A stretch of 64,000 nt of DNA from Paracoccaceae bacterium (GCA_024742705.1 JANSXZ010000003.1:1-64000), one strand, 5' to 3'; shown: positions 24,582 to 34,056, counted from the first letter of the stretch. Numbers and translations are program-made. Notes: a model not told the origin generated them from the letters alone.

Positions 24582-25772
24582 TCACTCTTTGTGGGCCGCC
24601 GCGGCCAGCGCCTGCGCCATGTCTTCCGCCAGATCGTCGGGATCTTCCAGCCCGACGGATATCCGCACCAGGCCGGGGGCAATGCCCAGGGCGACCTTCT
24701 GATCGTCGGGCAGACGCTGGTGCGTGGTGGTGGCGGGATGGGTCACGATCGTCTTGGCATCGCCCAGGTTGTTCGAGATAAGGCCGATGCGCAATGCGTT
24801 CAGGAACCGGAACGCCGCCGGCTGCCCGCCTTCCAGTTCAACCGCAAGAACGGTTCCGCCCTTGTCCATCTGCGCAGCACTCAGCGCATGCTGGGCATGG
24901 CTGGCAAGACCCGGATAAATCACCCGCCGCAGGCCCGCGCGCCCCTCCAGAGCCTGCGCCAGGCGCAGCGCCGTATCCGCCTGCGCATGCACCCTGAGCG
25001 CCATCGTCTCCAGCCCCTTCAGCATGATCCAGGCGTTGAACGGGCTCATCGCGCCGCCGGTGTGCTTCATGTAAGGTTCGACCGTGCCGCGAATGAAGTC
25101 GCGGGTGCCCAGGATCACGCCGCCCAGCGCACGCCCCTGCCCGTCGATGTGCTTGGTGGCCGAATAGATCACCACATCGGCCCCCTGCGCCAGAGCGCGC
25201 GAAAACACCGGCGTGGCGAAAACATTGTCGACAACCACCCGCGCCCCCACAGCATGAGCGATCTCGGCGACGCCGGCAATGTCGATCACCTCGAGCGTCG
25301 GGTTCGAAACGGATTCGAAAAACACCGCCGCCGTTCCCGGCCGCACCGCCGCACGCCACTGCGACAGATCCGTGCCATCCACGAAATCCACCTCGACACC
25401 ATACCGGCGCAGCACGTTTTCCAGCACATACAGGCACGAGCCGAACAGCGCCCGCGCCGCGACCACATGATCGCCCGCCCGCAGCATTGCCATCAGCGCA
25501 CCCGACACAGCCGCCATCCCGCTGGCGGTGGCGAATGCGTCCTCGGCACCCTCGAGGCCGGCAATCCGGTCCTCGAACATCGCCACCGTGGGGTTGCCGT
25601 AGCGCGCATAGATGAATTCATCGTCGCCGGCCTGCACGAATCGCGCCTCGGCGGCCTCCGCACTGTCGTAGACAAATCCCTGCGTCAGGAAAATCGCCTC
25701 GCTCACCTCGCCATATCCGCTGCGGCGCGTTCCGCCATGAACGGCCTTGGTGCGTGGTTTGAAATCGGTCAT
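24582..25772 (-). CDS. metZ: O-succinylhomoserine sulfhydrylase
   Basis: A 396-residue Cys/Met-metabolism PLP enzyme that makes homocysteine directly from O-succinylhomoserine and sulfide. Motifs are the substrate/PLP segment DEFIYARYGNPT (51-62), the VDNVF aspartate (182) and the PLP lysine in SATKHIDGQG (Lys207). The C-terminal VRISVGLEDPDDLAEDM is typical. Cystathionine gamma-synthase is the main alternative, but the SAM-II leader and Alphaproteobacterial context favour MetZ. The ATG at 25772 is preceded by CCGGAGGATGAC. The leader contains a promoter, a SAM-II aptamer and a terminator in order, so expression should fall when S-adenosylmethionine is abundant. Confidence 0.92.
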   Translation of the reverse strand: MTDFKPRTKAVHGGTRRSGYGEVSEAIFLTQGFVYDSAEAAEARFVQAGDDEFIYARYGNPTVAMFEDRIAGLEGAEDAFATASGMAAVSGALMAMLRAGDHVVAARALFGSCLYVLENVLRRYGVEVDFVDGTDLSQWRAAVRPGTAAVFFESVSNPTLEVIDIAGVAEIAHAVGARVVVDNVFATPVFSRALAQGADVVIYSATKHIDGQGRALGGVILGTRDFIRGTVEPYMKHTGGAMSPFNAWIMLKGLETMALRVHAQADTALRLAQALEGRAGLRRVIYPGLASHAQHALSAAQMDKGGTVLAVELEGGQPAAFRFLNALRIGLISNNLGDAKTIVTHPATTTHQRLPDDQKVALGIAPGLVRISVGLEDPDDLAEDMAQALAAAAHKE

Positions 25773-25801
25773 GTCATCCTCCGGTCCGGCCCAGCCGGCA
25801 C

Positions 25802-25836
25802 AAAAAACCCCAGACGCGGCCATGCGAAAGGGGTCT
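25802..25836 (-). terminator. Riboswitch-linked terminator in the metZ leader
   Basis: On the minus strand AGACCCC (25836-25830) can pair with GGGGTTT (25811-25805), with one G-U pair. The intervening bases can form a small inner CGC/GCG stem. A run of six T follows the GGGG. It lies 11 bases after the SAM-II aptamer and about 30 bases before the metZ start, the right position for a transcription-termination expression platform. The competing antiterminator was not worked out in detail. Confidence 0.75.
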
Positions 25837-25846
25837 TTCACGAGGG

Positions 25847-25899
25847 CCTTTTAGCAGAATGTTTAGCGTGGCCCGCAATCCGGTATCAAATCGCCACGG
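25847..25899 (-). promoter_or_regulatory. SAM-II riboswitch (metA motif) controlling metZ
   Basis: The minus strand carries the conserved elements of the SAM-II aptamer in order. GTGGC begins the P1 stem, followed by GATTTGA, a CCGGATTGCGG loop region, the pairing GCCAC, then CGCTAAAC and the downstream GCTAAAAGG that folds back into the loop as an H-type pseudoknot. P1 is GTGGC/GCCAC. SAM-II binds S-adenosylmethionine and represses methionine genes, and it is largely confined to Alphaproteobacteria and marine relatives. It sits between a promoter and a terminator, upstream of metZ. Confidence 0.92.
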
Positions 25900-25908
25900 A
25901 GTGCCACA

Positions 25909-25937
25909 GCGATACGACCGCCGCACCGCCCGGTCAA
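25909..25937 (-). promoter_or_regulatory. Sigma-70-type promoter for metZ
   Basis: On the minus strand, TTGACC (25937-25932) and TATCGC (25914-25909) are separated by exactly 17 bases. Transcription would begin a few bases before the SAM-II P1 stem at 25899, so the riboswitch would be the first structure in the RNA. The -10 match is only partial. Confidence 0.6.
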
Positions 25938-26036
25938 TGCAAAAAGGCAACGTCACGCGGGTGTAACCCAAGGTTCACAGAGTCGTCATAGGTTTTGGCC
26001 ATAGCGTCCCCACCACATCTAGTATGAGGCGCCGTC

Positions 26037-26975
26037 ATGCCGATCCTTCGCATCAACGCCCGCGGAACCGCCGCGGTTCCGCATTCCGGCTCGCGCCCGC
26101 TACCGGATGTCCTTGCCCGGGCCGCCGACGGTGCCGGGCCGGTGATCGTGATGATCCACGGGCTCAAATACGCCCCCGGTCACCCCAGGCATTGCCCTCA
26201 CCACAGCCTCTTCGCGCTGAATTCCGAAGCCTCGACAGCCGCCGCCGCGCCGGGCTGGCCACGCCAGTTGGGGTTCGGCACCGGCCACCCCGACGAAGGC
26301 CTGGCGCTGACGTTCGGCTGGGCGGCGCGGCGCCCGATCCGGGCCGCCCAGCGCGCCGCCGCCGATGCCGGTATGGCATTGGCCGAGGTGGTGCACGGCC
26401 TGTCGCGGCACGCGCCGCACCGGCCGGTCCATGTCATCGCCCATTCGCTGGGGGTCGACGTCGCGCTATCGGCGCTGCCGCACCTCGACGCCGGCGCGTT
26501 CGGGCGCATCCTTTCGCTGGCCGGGGCGTGTTTTCAGGCGCCTGCACATGCGGCACTTCAGACGCCGGCCGGCGCGACCGCCGAACTGATCAACATCACC
26601 AGCCGCGAAAACGATCCATTCGACTTCCTGTTCGAACGTTTCGCGACAGCCCCGCGCGGCGCCGGGCGCGCCATCGGACAGGGCATCGCAGCCCCGAACG
26701 CGGTGACGCTGCAACTGGATTGCGCGCATACGCTGGCACATCTCGACCGGCTCGGCGCCCCCATAGAAGACCCCGACCGCAGGATCTGCCATTGGTCCGC
26801 GTACACCCGGCGCGGCACGCTGCGGTTCTACAACGATCTGATGCGCCGGCCCGATACCCTGCCCCTCGCCGCCCTGCGCCGCGGCCTGCCGCAATCACCC
26901 GCGCCGCGCTGGTCGCGGCTGCTGGCACCGCCGGCCATCGCTCTGCCCTTGCCCTTCGCCCAGAATGCCTCATGA
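26037..26975 (+). CDS. Alpha/beta-hydrolase-fold protein
   Basis: A 312-residue serine hydrolase-type protein. An oxyanion-hole segment IVMIHGLKY lies near residue 37, a nucleophile elbow [12 protein letters not shown] near 140-151, and a candidate acid residue in SRENDPFDF near 198-206. The elbow is A-H-S-L-G, a variant of G-x-S-x-G that keeps the Ser. A late His such as CHWSAY (about 263) could complete the triad. No signal peptide is evident. The gene is followed after 32 bases by a GST gene on the same strand, suggesting one transcript. The substrate is unknown. Confidence 0.75.
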   Translation: MPILRINARGTAAVPHSGSRPLPDVLARAADGAGPVIVMIHGLKYAPGHPRHCPHHSLFALNSEASTAAAAPGWPRQLGFGTGHPDEGLALTFGWAARRPIRAAQRAAADAGMALAEVVHGLSRHAPHRPVHVIAHSLGVDVALSALPHLDAGAFGRILSLAGACFQAPAHAALQTPAGATAELINITSRENDPFDFLFERFATAPRGAGRAIGQGIAAPNAVTLQLDCAHTLAHLDRLGAPIEDPDRRICHWSAYTRRGTLRFYNDLMRRPDTLPLAALRRGLPQSPAPRWSRLLAPPAIALPLPFAQNAS

Positions 26976-27007
26976 TCCCGGTTGAAACGCAAAACCGGAG
27001 ACCGTGA

Positions 27008-27709
27008 ATGGCCGACGCCATCGACCTCTACTACTGGCCCACGCCCAACGGCTGGAAAATCTCGATCGCGCTCGAGGAAATGGGCCTGCCCTATACCACC
27101 CATCTGATCGACATCAGCGCAGGCGACCAGTTCGCCCCGGATTTCCTGAAGATCGCACCCAACAACCGCATCCCCGCGATCACCGATCCCGACGGCCCCG
27201 GAGGCGCGCCGGTATCGCTCTTCGAATCCGGCGCGATCCTGCTGTATCTGGCGCGCAAGACCGGCCGTTTCGGTGGATCGGATGCCCGCGCGCGCCTCGA
27301 CGTGGAACAATGGCTGATGTGGCAGATGGGCGGCGTCGGACCGATGGCGGGCCAGGCGCATCACTTTCTGAAGTACGCGCCGATGATGGATCCGCCACAG
27401 GATCTGCCCTACCCCAAGGATCGCTACACCGCCGAAGTTGCCCGGCTCTATGGCGTTCTCGACAGGCGACTTGAACAGTCGCCCTTTGTCGCCGGCGCCG
27501 ACTACACCATAGCCGATATCGCCATCTGGCCCTGGGCAAGCCTCTGGAAAGGCCAACGCCAGACCCTCGATGACAAGCCGCACCTCGCGCGCTGGCTCGA
27601 TACCGTGGCGGCCCGCCCCGCGGTTCAGGCCGGCCGGGCGCTGGCTGCCGAAAAACGCGCCCGCCTGCAAGGCGACAAGACCGCGCTCGGCACGCTCTTC
27701 AAGCGCTGA
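27008..27709 (+). CDS. Glutathione S-transferase, Nu-class-like
   Basis: A 233-residue cytosolic GST. The N-terminal thioredoxin-fold domain (1-87) opens LYYWPTPNGWKISIALEEM and includes NNRIPAITDPDG and the glutathione-contacting LFESGAIL. The helical C-terminal domain spans about 95-225 (TIADIAIWPWASLW). The PTPNGWK opening, with Asn in place of a catalytic Tyr/Ser/Cys, resembles the YfcG/YghU group, which has glutathione-disulfide-dependent reductase activity rather than conjugation. The start follows CCGGAGACCGTGA. It is probably co-transcribed with the alpha/beta hydrolase. Confidence 0.9.
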   Translation: MADAIDLYYWPTPNGWKISIALEEMGLPYTTHLIDISAGDQFAPDFLKIAPNNRIPAITDPDGPGGAPVSLFESGAILLYLARKTGRFGGSDARARLDVEQWLMWQMGGVGPMAGQAHHFLKYAPMMDPPQDLPYPKDRYTAEVARLYGVLDRRLEQSPFVAGADYTIADIAIWPWASLWKGQRQTLDDKPHLARWLDTVAARPAVQAGRALAAEKRARLQGDKTALGTLFKR

Positions 27710-27715
27710 ACACCC

Positions 27716-27752
27716 CTTCATCTTGCCCGGCAAACTCCCGCCGGAGGCACCC
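27716..27752 (-). repeat. Intergenic repeat copy A (CTCCGGCGGGA-type)
   Basis: The minus strand reads GGGTGCCTCCGGCGGGAGTT followed by TGCCGGGCAAGATGAAG. It matches copy B at 48114 almost base for base over about 33 bases, and copy C at 36984 in its first half. It sits in the convergent gap between the GST gene and yciB, oriented with yciB. GC-rich repeats of this style followed by an AAGATGAAG tail recur in Rhodobacterales intergenic regions in my recollection. Confidence 0.7.
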
Positions 27753-27796
27753 GTTGCCGGCAACCGGCGCAGTCTCCGATCCACCGGGGCCAACCG

Positions 27797-28408
27797 TCAG
27801 CCTTCGGTATCTTCCGGCACGATCATGAAGCGCTGCAAAGACACGATCTGCCACCACAACAGCGCAAAAAGCGCCAAGGGAAATCCGAACGTCTCGACCT
27901 TCACCCAAACATCGGTCGAGAAATTCCGCCACAGAATCTCGTTGGCCACCGCAAGCGCACCGAAGCCCAGCGCCAACCGCCGCGTCAGGATCATCCACCC
28001 TTCCGGGCGCATCGGCAACATGTCGGACATGATCCATTCCAGATAGGACCGCCGCAGCATCAGGCCGATCCCGAGAATCACCGCGAAACTGCCATAGACA
28101 AGCGTCGTCTTCATCTTGAAGAACCGCTCGTCGTTGAACCACGCCGTCAATCCGCCGAAAAAGATTACCATGAATGCGGTAAAGATCTGCATCCGGCTGA
28201 GCTTTCCGGTCAGGCGCCACAGCACCGCGATGGCAATCAGCAGGATCGGCACGAAGATCAGCGTCGCGACGATGAAACCCGAATAAAGCGTTTCGCCGAC
28301 CATGTAGGTTTCGTCGCGGATCCGCAGGTAGATCAGGAAGAACGCCAGCGGCGGGCCAAGCTCCAGAACCTGCTTGAGAACCGGGTTGATCGGTTTGTCT
28401 TGCGCCAT
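27797..28408 (-). CDS. yciB: Inner-membrane septation protein YciB/IspZ
   Basis: A 203-residue polytopic inner-membrane protein with five to six hydrophobic helices. Family signature segments are LELGPPLAFFLIYLR near the N-terminus, FMVIFFGGLTAWFNDERFFKMK near 97-118, and the C-terminal ANEILWRNFSTDVWVKVKTF-like stretch (here WVKVETFG). YciB is linked to cell division and envelope integrity in enterobacteria. AAGGAG lies about 10 bases before the ATG. It follows an EamA transporter gene by 12 bases and ftsY further up, on one strand, so the three probably form one transcript. Confidence 0.92.
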   Translation of the reverse strand: MAQDKPINPVLKQVLELGPPLAFFLIYLRIRDETYMVGETLYSGFIVATLIFVPILLIAIAVLWRLTGKLSRMQIFTAFMVIFFGGLTAWFNDERFFKMKTTLVYGSFAVILGIGLMLRRSYLEWIMSDMLPMRPEGWMILTRRLALGFGALAVANEILWRNFSTDVWVKVETFGFPLALFALLWWQIVSLQRFMIVPEDTEG

Positions 28409-28420
28409 GACGTCCGCTCC

Positions 28421-29323
28421 TTATCCTGCCATCTCAACTATCACGGCGCCCAGCGCAATCAATGCCATCAGTGCGATGCGGCGCGGACCGACAGTCTCCT
28501 TCAGCACCAGCCACCCGATCAATGCCGCGAAAACCGCCGAGGTCTCACGCAGGACCGCCGCTTCCCCGACGCTGTCGAGACGGGTGGCCAGCATGATCGA
28601 GCCGAAACTGAAGATCGCGAAGACCGCCCCGATCACCCCGCGCAGCATCAGCGGCCCGAGGCGCGGCGGCTGCGCCATGCGGCGATAGCGCAGCGTCGCG
28701 ATGACCGGCATCAGGATGCCGTCGATCGTGAAATACCACGCCAGAAAGGTGAAGGGATCCGCTGTCGCGCGGATCCCGTAGGCGTCATAGGTGGTATAGA
28801 GCGCCACGAAGCCGCCGGTGATGACCGCGAGGATCAGCGCAGCAGGCAAGCCCGCGCGATCGGTTTCGAGATATGCGAGATTGTAGAGCGCGAGGCCAAA
28901 GATGCCACAGAGCAGAACCCCAAGACCCAACCACTGACCGAAGGTAAAGACCTCGCCAAAAAGCAGCCCGGCGCCGATCACCGCAAAAAGCGGCCCGGTG
29001 CCGCGCACCACCGGATAGACCACGGTGAAGGCGCCCCTTGTATAGGCCTGGGCCTGAAACAGCTTGTAAAGGCTATGGATCACGAAGACCCAGAAGAAGA
29101 TCGGCCACATGTGCGGCTCGGGCCAGGGCACCACCCAGAGCGCGACCGGAAGCGCCATCAGCCCACAACAGATATCGGTGGCACCGCGGGTCAGCCAGGG
29201 ATCGTGCCGCCCCTTCTGCAGCGCGCCGAAGGCGGCATGCAGAAGCGCGGCGAGAAGCGCCAGAAACAAAGCCAACGTCTGCCCTTGGGGCGTGCCTTCC
29301 AGCGCGGTGATGTATCCGCTCAT
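28421..29323 (-). CDS. DMT-superfamily EamA transporter
   Basis: A 300-residue inner-membrane protein with about ten helices in two EamA repeats. Visible features include LKETVGPRRIALMALIALG at the end of the second repeat and VRGTGPLFAVIGAGLLFGE within the protein. The substrate is unknown. I start it at the ATG at 29323 (MSGYITALEG); a TTG at 29377 would add 18 residues and would place coding sequence across a repeat element, which argues against it. The gene lies between ftsY and yciB on the same strand. Confidence 0.85.
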   Translation of the reverse strand: MSGYITALEGTPQGQTLALFLALLAALLHAAFGALQKGRHDPWLTRGATDICCGLMALPVALWVVPWPEPHMWPIFFWVFVIHSLYKLFQAQAYTRGAFTVVYPVVRGTGPLFAVIGAGLLFGEVFTFGQWLGLGVLLCGIFGLALYNLAYLETDRAGLPAALILAVITGGFVALYTTYDAYGIRATADPFTFLAWYFTIDGILMPVIATLRYRRMAQPPRLGPLMLRGVIGAVFAIFSFGSIMLATRLDSVGEAAVLRETSAVFAALIGWLVLKETVGPRRIALMALIALGAVIVEMAG

Positions 29324-29344
29324 CTGCCAATCGCTGGGGGCCGT

Positions 29345-29384
29345 CTGCCCCCAGACCCCCGAGGATATTTCTGGCAAAAGGAAG
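29345..29384 (+). repeat. Intergenic repeat copy D (GAGGATATTTCTGGC variant)
   Basis: The sequence CTGCCCCCAGACCCCCGAGG continues ATATTTCTGGCAAAAGGAAG. It shares the GATATTTnT and AAAGGAAG blocks with copy C at 36984 but has a CCCCC head in place of the CTCCGGCGGG head. It lies between ftsY and the EamA gene and is the only one of the four copies not in a convergent gap. Confidence 0.6.
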
Positions 29385-29408
29385 GCCGAAGGGCCCCGCG
29401 CCGGCTTG

Positions 29409-30464
<1,056 letters not shown>

Positions 30465-30544
30465 CTTGCCCTCCGTCTGGCTGCGCAAGACCTAATGCAG
30501 CGCGGCCGGATTTGAAAGAGCCTCCGGTTCAGCCTGGTGCCAGC

Positions 30545-30570
30545 GCCGCGCCCCTGAAAAGGGGTGCGGC
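30545..30570. terminator. Hairpin between the diaphorase gene and ftsY
   Basis: GCCGC-G-CCCC and GGGG-T-GCGGC flank the loop TGAAAA, making a 10-bp stem with a wobble pair on the plus strand. It lies about 40 bases past the stop of the fused diaphorase gene, which reads leftward. There is no long T-run on either side, so it is a weak or Rho-assisted terminator candidate, or an RNA 3'-end stabiliser. Confidence 0.5.
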
Positions 30571-30606
30571 CATAAAAGGTAATGCCGCGCCAGCGGCGCC
30601 TTTGGA

Positions 30607-32292
30607 TCACACCTCTTCGGGGAAATGCCGCAGGGTCATCCGGATCGGATTGGGGGCCGCTTGCCCCAGCCCGCAGATCGATGCATCAGCCATGGCGGTG
30701 CACAGGTCTTCCAGCAACGCCGCGTCCCATGTTTCGGCCTGCATCAGCTTGACCGCCTTTTCACAGCCCACCCGGCACGGCGTGCACTGGCCACAGCTTT
30801 CGTCTTCGAAGAACCGCAGCATGTTCAGCGCCGCATCCCGAGCGCGGTCGTGATCCGACAGCACCACCACCGCCGCCGATCCGATGAAGCTGCCCAGAGG
30901 TTGCAGCGTGTCGAAATCCAGCGGAACGTCGCAGATGCTGGCCGGCAGCAGGCCCGAAGACGGCCCGCCCGGCTGATAGGCCTTGAACACATGCCCTTCG
31001 GCCATGCCCCCCGCCGCCGCGACGATATCTGTGATCGTCGATCCCGCCGGCAGCAGATAGACCCCGGGCCGCGCCACACGTCCCGAAACCGAATAGCTGC
31101 GCAGCCCGCGGCGCCCGTTGTGTTCGGTGGCCGACAGAACCTCGGGGCCTTCGCGGCAGATCCGCGCCACCCAATGCAGGGTTTCCACGTTGTGCACCAG
31201 GGTGGGCCGGCCAAACAGCCCGACCTGCGCCACGAAAGGCGGGCGGTGGCGCGGCAGGCCGCGCTTGCCCTCGATGCTTTCGATCATCGCGCTTTCCTCG
31301 CCGCAGATATATGCGCCGGCCCCGCGCCGCAGATCGATGAACCCCGGCGCCACCAGGCCAGCACCCTCGAGCGCGCGGATCTCGCGGGCCAGGATCGCCA
31401 GAACCGCCGGGTATTCGTCGCGCATGTAGATATAGCAGGTGTCCGCTTCGACGGCCCAGGCCGCGATCAGCATTCCTTCCAGAAACAGATGTGGCTGGCG
31501 TTCCAGATAAAAGCGATCCTTGAAGGTGCCCGGTTCGCCCTCGTCGCCGTTCACCGCAAGATAGCGCGGCCCGGCATTGGCGCGCACGAAGCCCCATTTG
31601 CGACCGGACGGGAAACCGGCGCCGCCAAGCCCCCGCAGCCCCGCGTCCAGCAGCTTTTGCTGCACCGCCTCCCAGTCGCCCTGCGCGCGCAGGTCAGCCA
31701 GCATCGCATAGCCGCCCGCGGCGCGGTAGTCGTCCAGGGTTTCATGGTCGGGCATCCGCGCATGCGTGTCGCCGGCGGCAATGGCGGCGCGCACCTTTTC
31801 GGGTGTGGCGTTGTCGATATGGTTGTGGCCCAGTTCCAGCACCGGGGCGGTGTCGCACCGGCCCATGCAGGGCGCGCGCAGCACGCGCACCTCGGCCGGG
31901 TCAAGCCCGTCTTCCAGCGCCGCCTTCAGGGCTGCCGCGCCGGCCATTTCACAGCTCAGCGAATCGCACACCCGGATGGTCAGCGCGGGCGGCGGCGTCT
32001 CGCCCTCGCGGACCACGTCGAAATGCGCGTAGAAGGTCGCCACCTCGTAGACCTCGGCCATCGACAGGCGCATTTCCTCGGCCAGCGCCCGCAGATGCGC
32101 CGCCGAGAGGTGCCCGAACCTGTCCTGGATCAGGTGCAGATGTTCGATCAGCAGGTCGCGCCGGCGCGGTGCATCGCCCAGAAGCGCGCGCACCTCGGCC
32201 CATGCACCGTCTTCGATCTGACGGCCCTTGGGGGTGCGGCGGCCCTTGCCCTTGCCCGACTTCCAAACGCCCTTGTTCTGGTCCAGCGCCAT
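30607..32292 (-). CDS. Fused NuoE/NuoF-type NADH diaphorase (formate dehydrogenase beta-like)
   Basis: A 561-residue fusion. Residues about 30-170 are a NuoE-like module with the 2Fe-2S ligands Cys109, Cys114, Cys142 and Cys146 (CDSLSC and CMGRC). Residues about 205-561 are a NuoF-like module: FMN/NAD loop LRGLGGAGFPSGRKW, GDEGEPGTFKDR, GAGAYICGEESAMIESIEGK, and the 4Fe-4S ligands Cys500, Cys503, Cys506 and Cys540 (ESCGQCTPC plus a later Cys). Such subunits pass electrons between NAD and an iron-sulfur chain in NAD-dependent formate dehydrogenases or complex I-like enzymes. The molybdenum catalytic subunit usually nearby is absent: ftsY lies downstream and a divergent alkB-type gene upstream. 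Confidence 0.88.
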   Translation of the reverse strand: MALDQNKGVWKSGKGKGRRTPKGRQIEDGAWAEVRALLGDAPRRRDLLIEHLHLIQDRFGHLSAAHLRALAEEMRLSMAEVYEVATFYAHFDVVREGETPPPALTIRVCDSLSCEMAGAAALKAALEDGLDPAEVRVLRAPCMGRCDTAPVLELGHNHIDNATPEKVRAAIAAGDTHARMPDHETLDDYRAAGGYAMLADLRAQGDWEAVQQKLLDAGLRGLGGAGFPSGRKWGFVRANAGPRYLAVNGDEGEPGTFKDRFYLERQPHLFLEGMLIAAWAVEADTCYIYMRDEYPAVLAILAREIRALEGAGLVAPGFIDLRRGAGAYICGEESAMIESIEGKRGLPRHRPPFVAQVGLFGRPTLVHNVETLHWVARICREGPEVLSATEHNGRRGLRSYSVSGRVARPGVYLLPAGSTITDIVAAAGGMAEGHVFKAYQPGGPSSGLLPASICDVPLDFDTLQPLGSFIGSAAVVVLSDHDRARDAALNMLRFFEDESCGQCTPCRVGCEKAVKLMQAETWDAALLEDLCTAMADASICGLGQAAPNPIRMTLRHFPEEV

Positions 32293-32502
32293 GATCGCCC
32301 CTCTCGTGAACTGCCTGTCCGATGTATAGGCCGTGACAGTCCGGCAGCGGCGTTCAAAAACGACATCGCCCAGCGGTTTTGCGTTGCCGCGCGGTGCCGA
32401 TCGGCACGCGCTGTCGCGCATTCGACACAATGCCGCCTCACCCCCGCGCATCGCCGGTGATAAGTTGTGCGCGAACCGGGAACCTTTGATCGGGGGTGGG
32501 CC

Positions 32503-33555
32503 ATGCCTTGGTATCCTGTCGCCAGCCTGGCGCCGCCGGCGCTTCTGGCGCTGGCATGTGTCTTTGGCGGCGCGTGGTCCGCCGCGGGGTTGATCGCGGC
32601 CACCATCTGGGTCGTCGCGCTCGATCGTCTGCGCGCACCCGATGAAAGCGGCGGCACGGCGATGCGCTGGCTGCCCACCCTTCTGGCGCTGGCGCATCCG
32701 GTCCTTCTGGCGCTCGGGGTGTGGGCGCTGGGCGGCGACGGGCATCTCGAAGGCGCGGCGGCCCTGGCCACCGGCGCGGGCCTCGGCGTGGTCTTCGGCC
32801 AGATTTCCAATGCCGCCGCGCATGAACTTATCCACCGTCCGAACCGCTTTGAACGGCGGCTGGGTGCCGCGGTCTACACCTCGCTGCTGTTCGGCCATCA
32901 TGTCTCGGCCCATCTGCATGTGCATCACGTCCATGTCGCCACCGACGCCGATCCCAATTCCGCACGGCTGGGCGAAGGCTTCTGGCATTTCCTGGGGCGC
33001 GCATGGGTGGGATCGTTTCGCGCCGGGCTCAGGGCCGAAAACCGCCGGCGCCGGCAAGGGCGCGGCAAGGGCCTGCACCCCTATGCGCGCCATGCCATCG
33101 GCGCCGCGCTGACGGTTGCGGCGGCCGCGGCGCTGGCGGGCCCACGCGGTGTGGCGGTCCTGCTGCTTTTCGCAGGCTACGCGCAGTTGCAGCTTTTGCT
33201 GTCAGACTACGTTCAGCACTATGGCCTGCGGCGCCGGGCGCGGGCCGACGGACGGGCCGAACCGGCCGGGCCCACCCATGCCTGGAACGCGCCGCACTGG
33301 TATTCGGGGGCCATGCTGCTGAACGCCGCGCGCCATTCGGATCACCACAGCCATCCGGCGCGCCCGTTCGCCGATCTCAGGATCGATCCGCAGGCCATGC
33401 CGCTTTTGCCGCGTTCCATGCCGGTGATGGCGATGGCGGCGCTGATCCCGCCGCTTTGGCACCGGCTGATGGACCGGCGGGCCAGGCGCTGGCGCACCGC
33501 GACCGCGCACCGCAATGGCGCCGCCCGCGCCGATCTGGCACAGTCCGTTTCATGA
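32503..33555 (+). CDS. AlkB-type integral-membrane non-haem di-iron monooxygenase
   Basis: A 350-residue membrane protein of the alkane hydroxylase/fatty acid desaturase superfamily. The histidine boxes are HELIHR (from residue 107), GHHVSAHLHVHHVHV (131-145) and RHSDHHSHP (277-285), which supply the di-iron ligands; hydrophobic spans flank them. AlkB enzymes hydroxylate terminal carbons of alkanes with electrons from rubredoxin. No rubredoxin gene is in the window, although a 2Fe-2S ferredoxin lies 4 kb away. The protein is shorter than classical AlkB (about 400), so a different lipid or xylene-type substrate is possible. The ATG at 32503 follows GGGGGTGGGCC. Its stop overlaps the next start (ATGA). 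Confidence 0.85.
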   Translation: MPWYPVASLAPPALLALACVFGGAWSAAGLIAATIWVVALDRLRAPDESGGTAMRWLPTLLALAHPVLLALGVWALGGDGHLEGAAALATGAGLGVVFGQISNAAAHELIHRPNRFERRLGAAVYTSLLFGHHVSAHLHVHHVHVATDADPNSARLGEGFWHFLGRAWVGSFRAGLRAENRRRRQGRGKGLHPYARHAIGAALTVAAAAALAGPRGVAVLLLFAGYAQLQLLLSDYVQHYGLRRRARADGRAEPAGPTHAWNAPHWYSGAMLLNAARHSDHHSHPARPFADLRIDPQAMPLLPRSMPVMAMAALIPPLWHRLMDRRARRWRTATAHRNGAARADLAQSVS

Positions 33556-33953
33556 TGCGTCTTGTTCCGATTCTCGCCGCCGCCTTGGCCACGGCAACCC
33601 CGCTGGCCGCCGAAACCCCGATGGGCGCCGAAGCCTTCGACGCCTATACACGCGGAAAGACCCTGTTCTACGGCTCTGGCGGGCAGGCCTACGGCGTGGA
33701 GAGATACCTCGACAACCGCCGCGTCGTCTGGTCCTTTCTCGACGGCAAATGCAAATACGGCCTGTGGTACGAAGCCGAAGGCGAAATCTGCTTCGTCTAC
33801 GAAGACCGGCCCGATCCGCAATGCTGGACCTTCACCAAAGGCCCCGACGGTCTGATCGCCCAGTTCGAAACCGAAACCCGCGTCACCCGGCTCTACGAGG
33901 CGCGCGAAGGCACCGACGAGATGATCTGCCACGGTCCCGACACCGGCGTCTGA
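33552..33953 (+). CDS. Small exported protein coupled to the AlkB-type gene
   Basis: A 133-residue protein with a clear signal peptide (MMRLVPILAAALATATPLAA). The mature part is rich in aromatic and acidic residues, with FLDGKCKYGLWYEAEGEICF and DPQCWTF giving three Cys plus a later Cys in ICHGPD, enough for two disulfides. I do not recognise a family name with certainty; short exported proteins with a WxYEAxGxICFxYE-like pattern are common in Rhodobacterales. Its ATG overlaps the TGA of the monooxygenase gene by 4 bases, so the two are co-translated, although one product is exported and the other is an inner-membrane enzyme. Confidence 0.78.
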   Translation: MMRLVPILAAALATATPLAAETPMGAEAFDAYTRGKTLFYGSGGQAYGVERYLDNRRVVWSFLDGKCKYGLWYEAEGEICFVYEDRPDPQCWTFTKGPDGLIAQFETETRVTRLYEAREGTDEMICHGPDTGV

Positions 33954-34056
33954 ACCCGGCGGGCGCACCGTCCGCCACAGGCGCCAACGCCCGACCGGAT
34001 GGGAGGGCAAGACATCGTGTGGCCCGCCCTGGCGGGCCTCCGCGTGGCAGAACCTG

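Noticed and set aside
29324-29377. N-terminal extension of the EamA gene from a TTG at 29377
   Set aside because: It would translate part of repeat copy D and has no clear ribosome-binding site; the ATG at 29323 is preferred.
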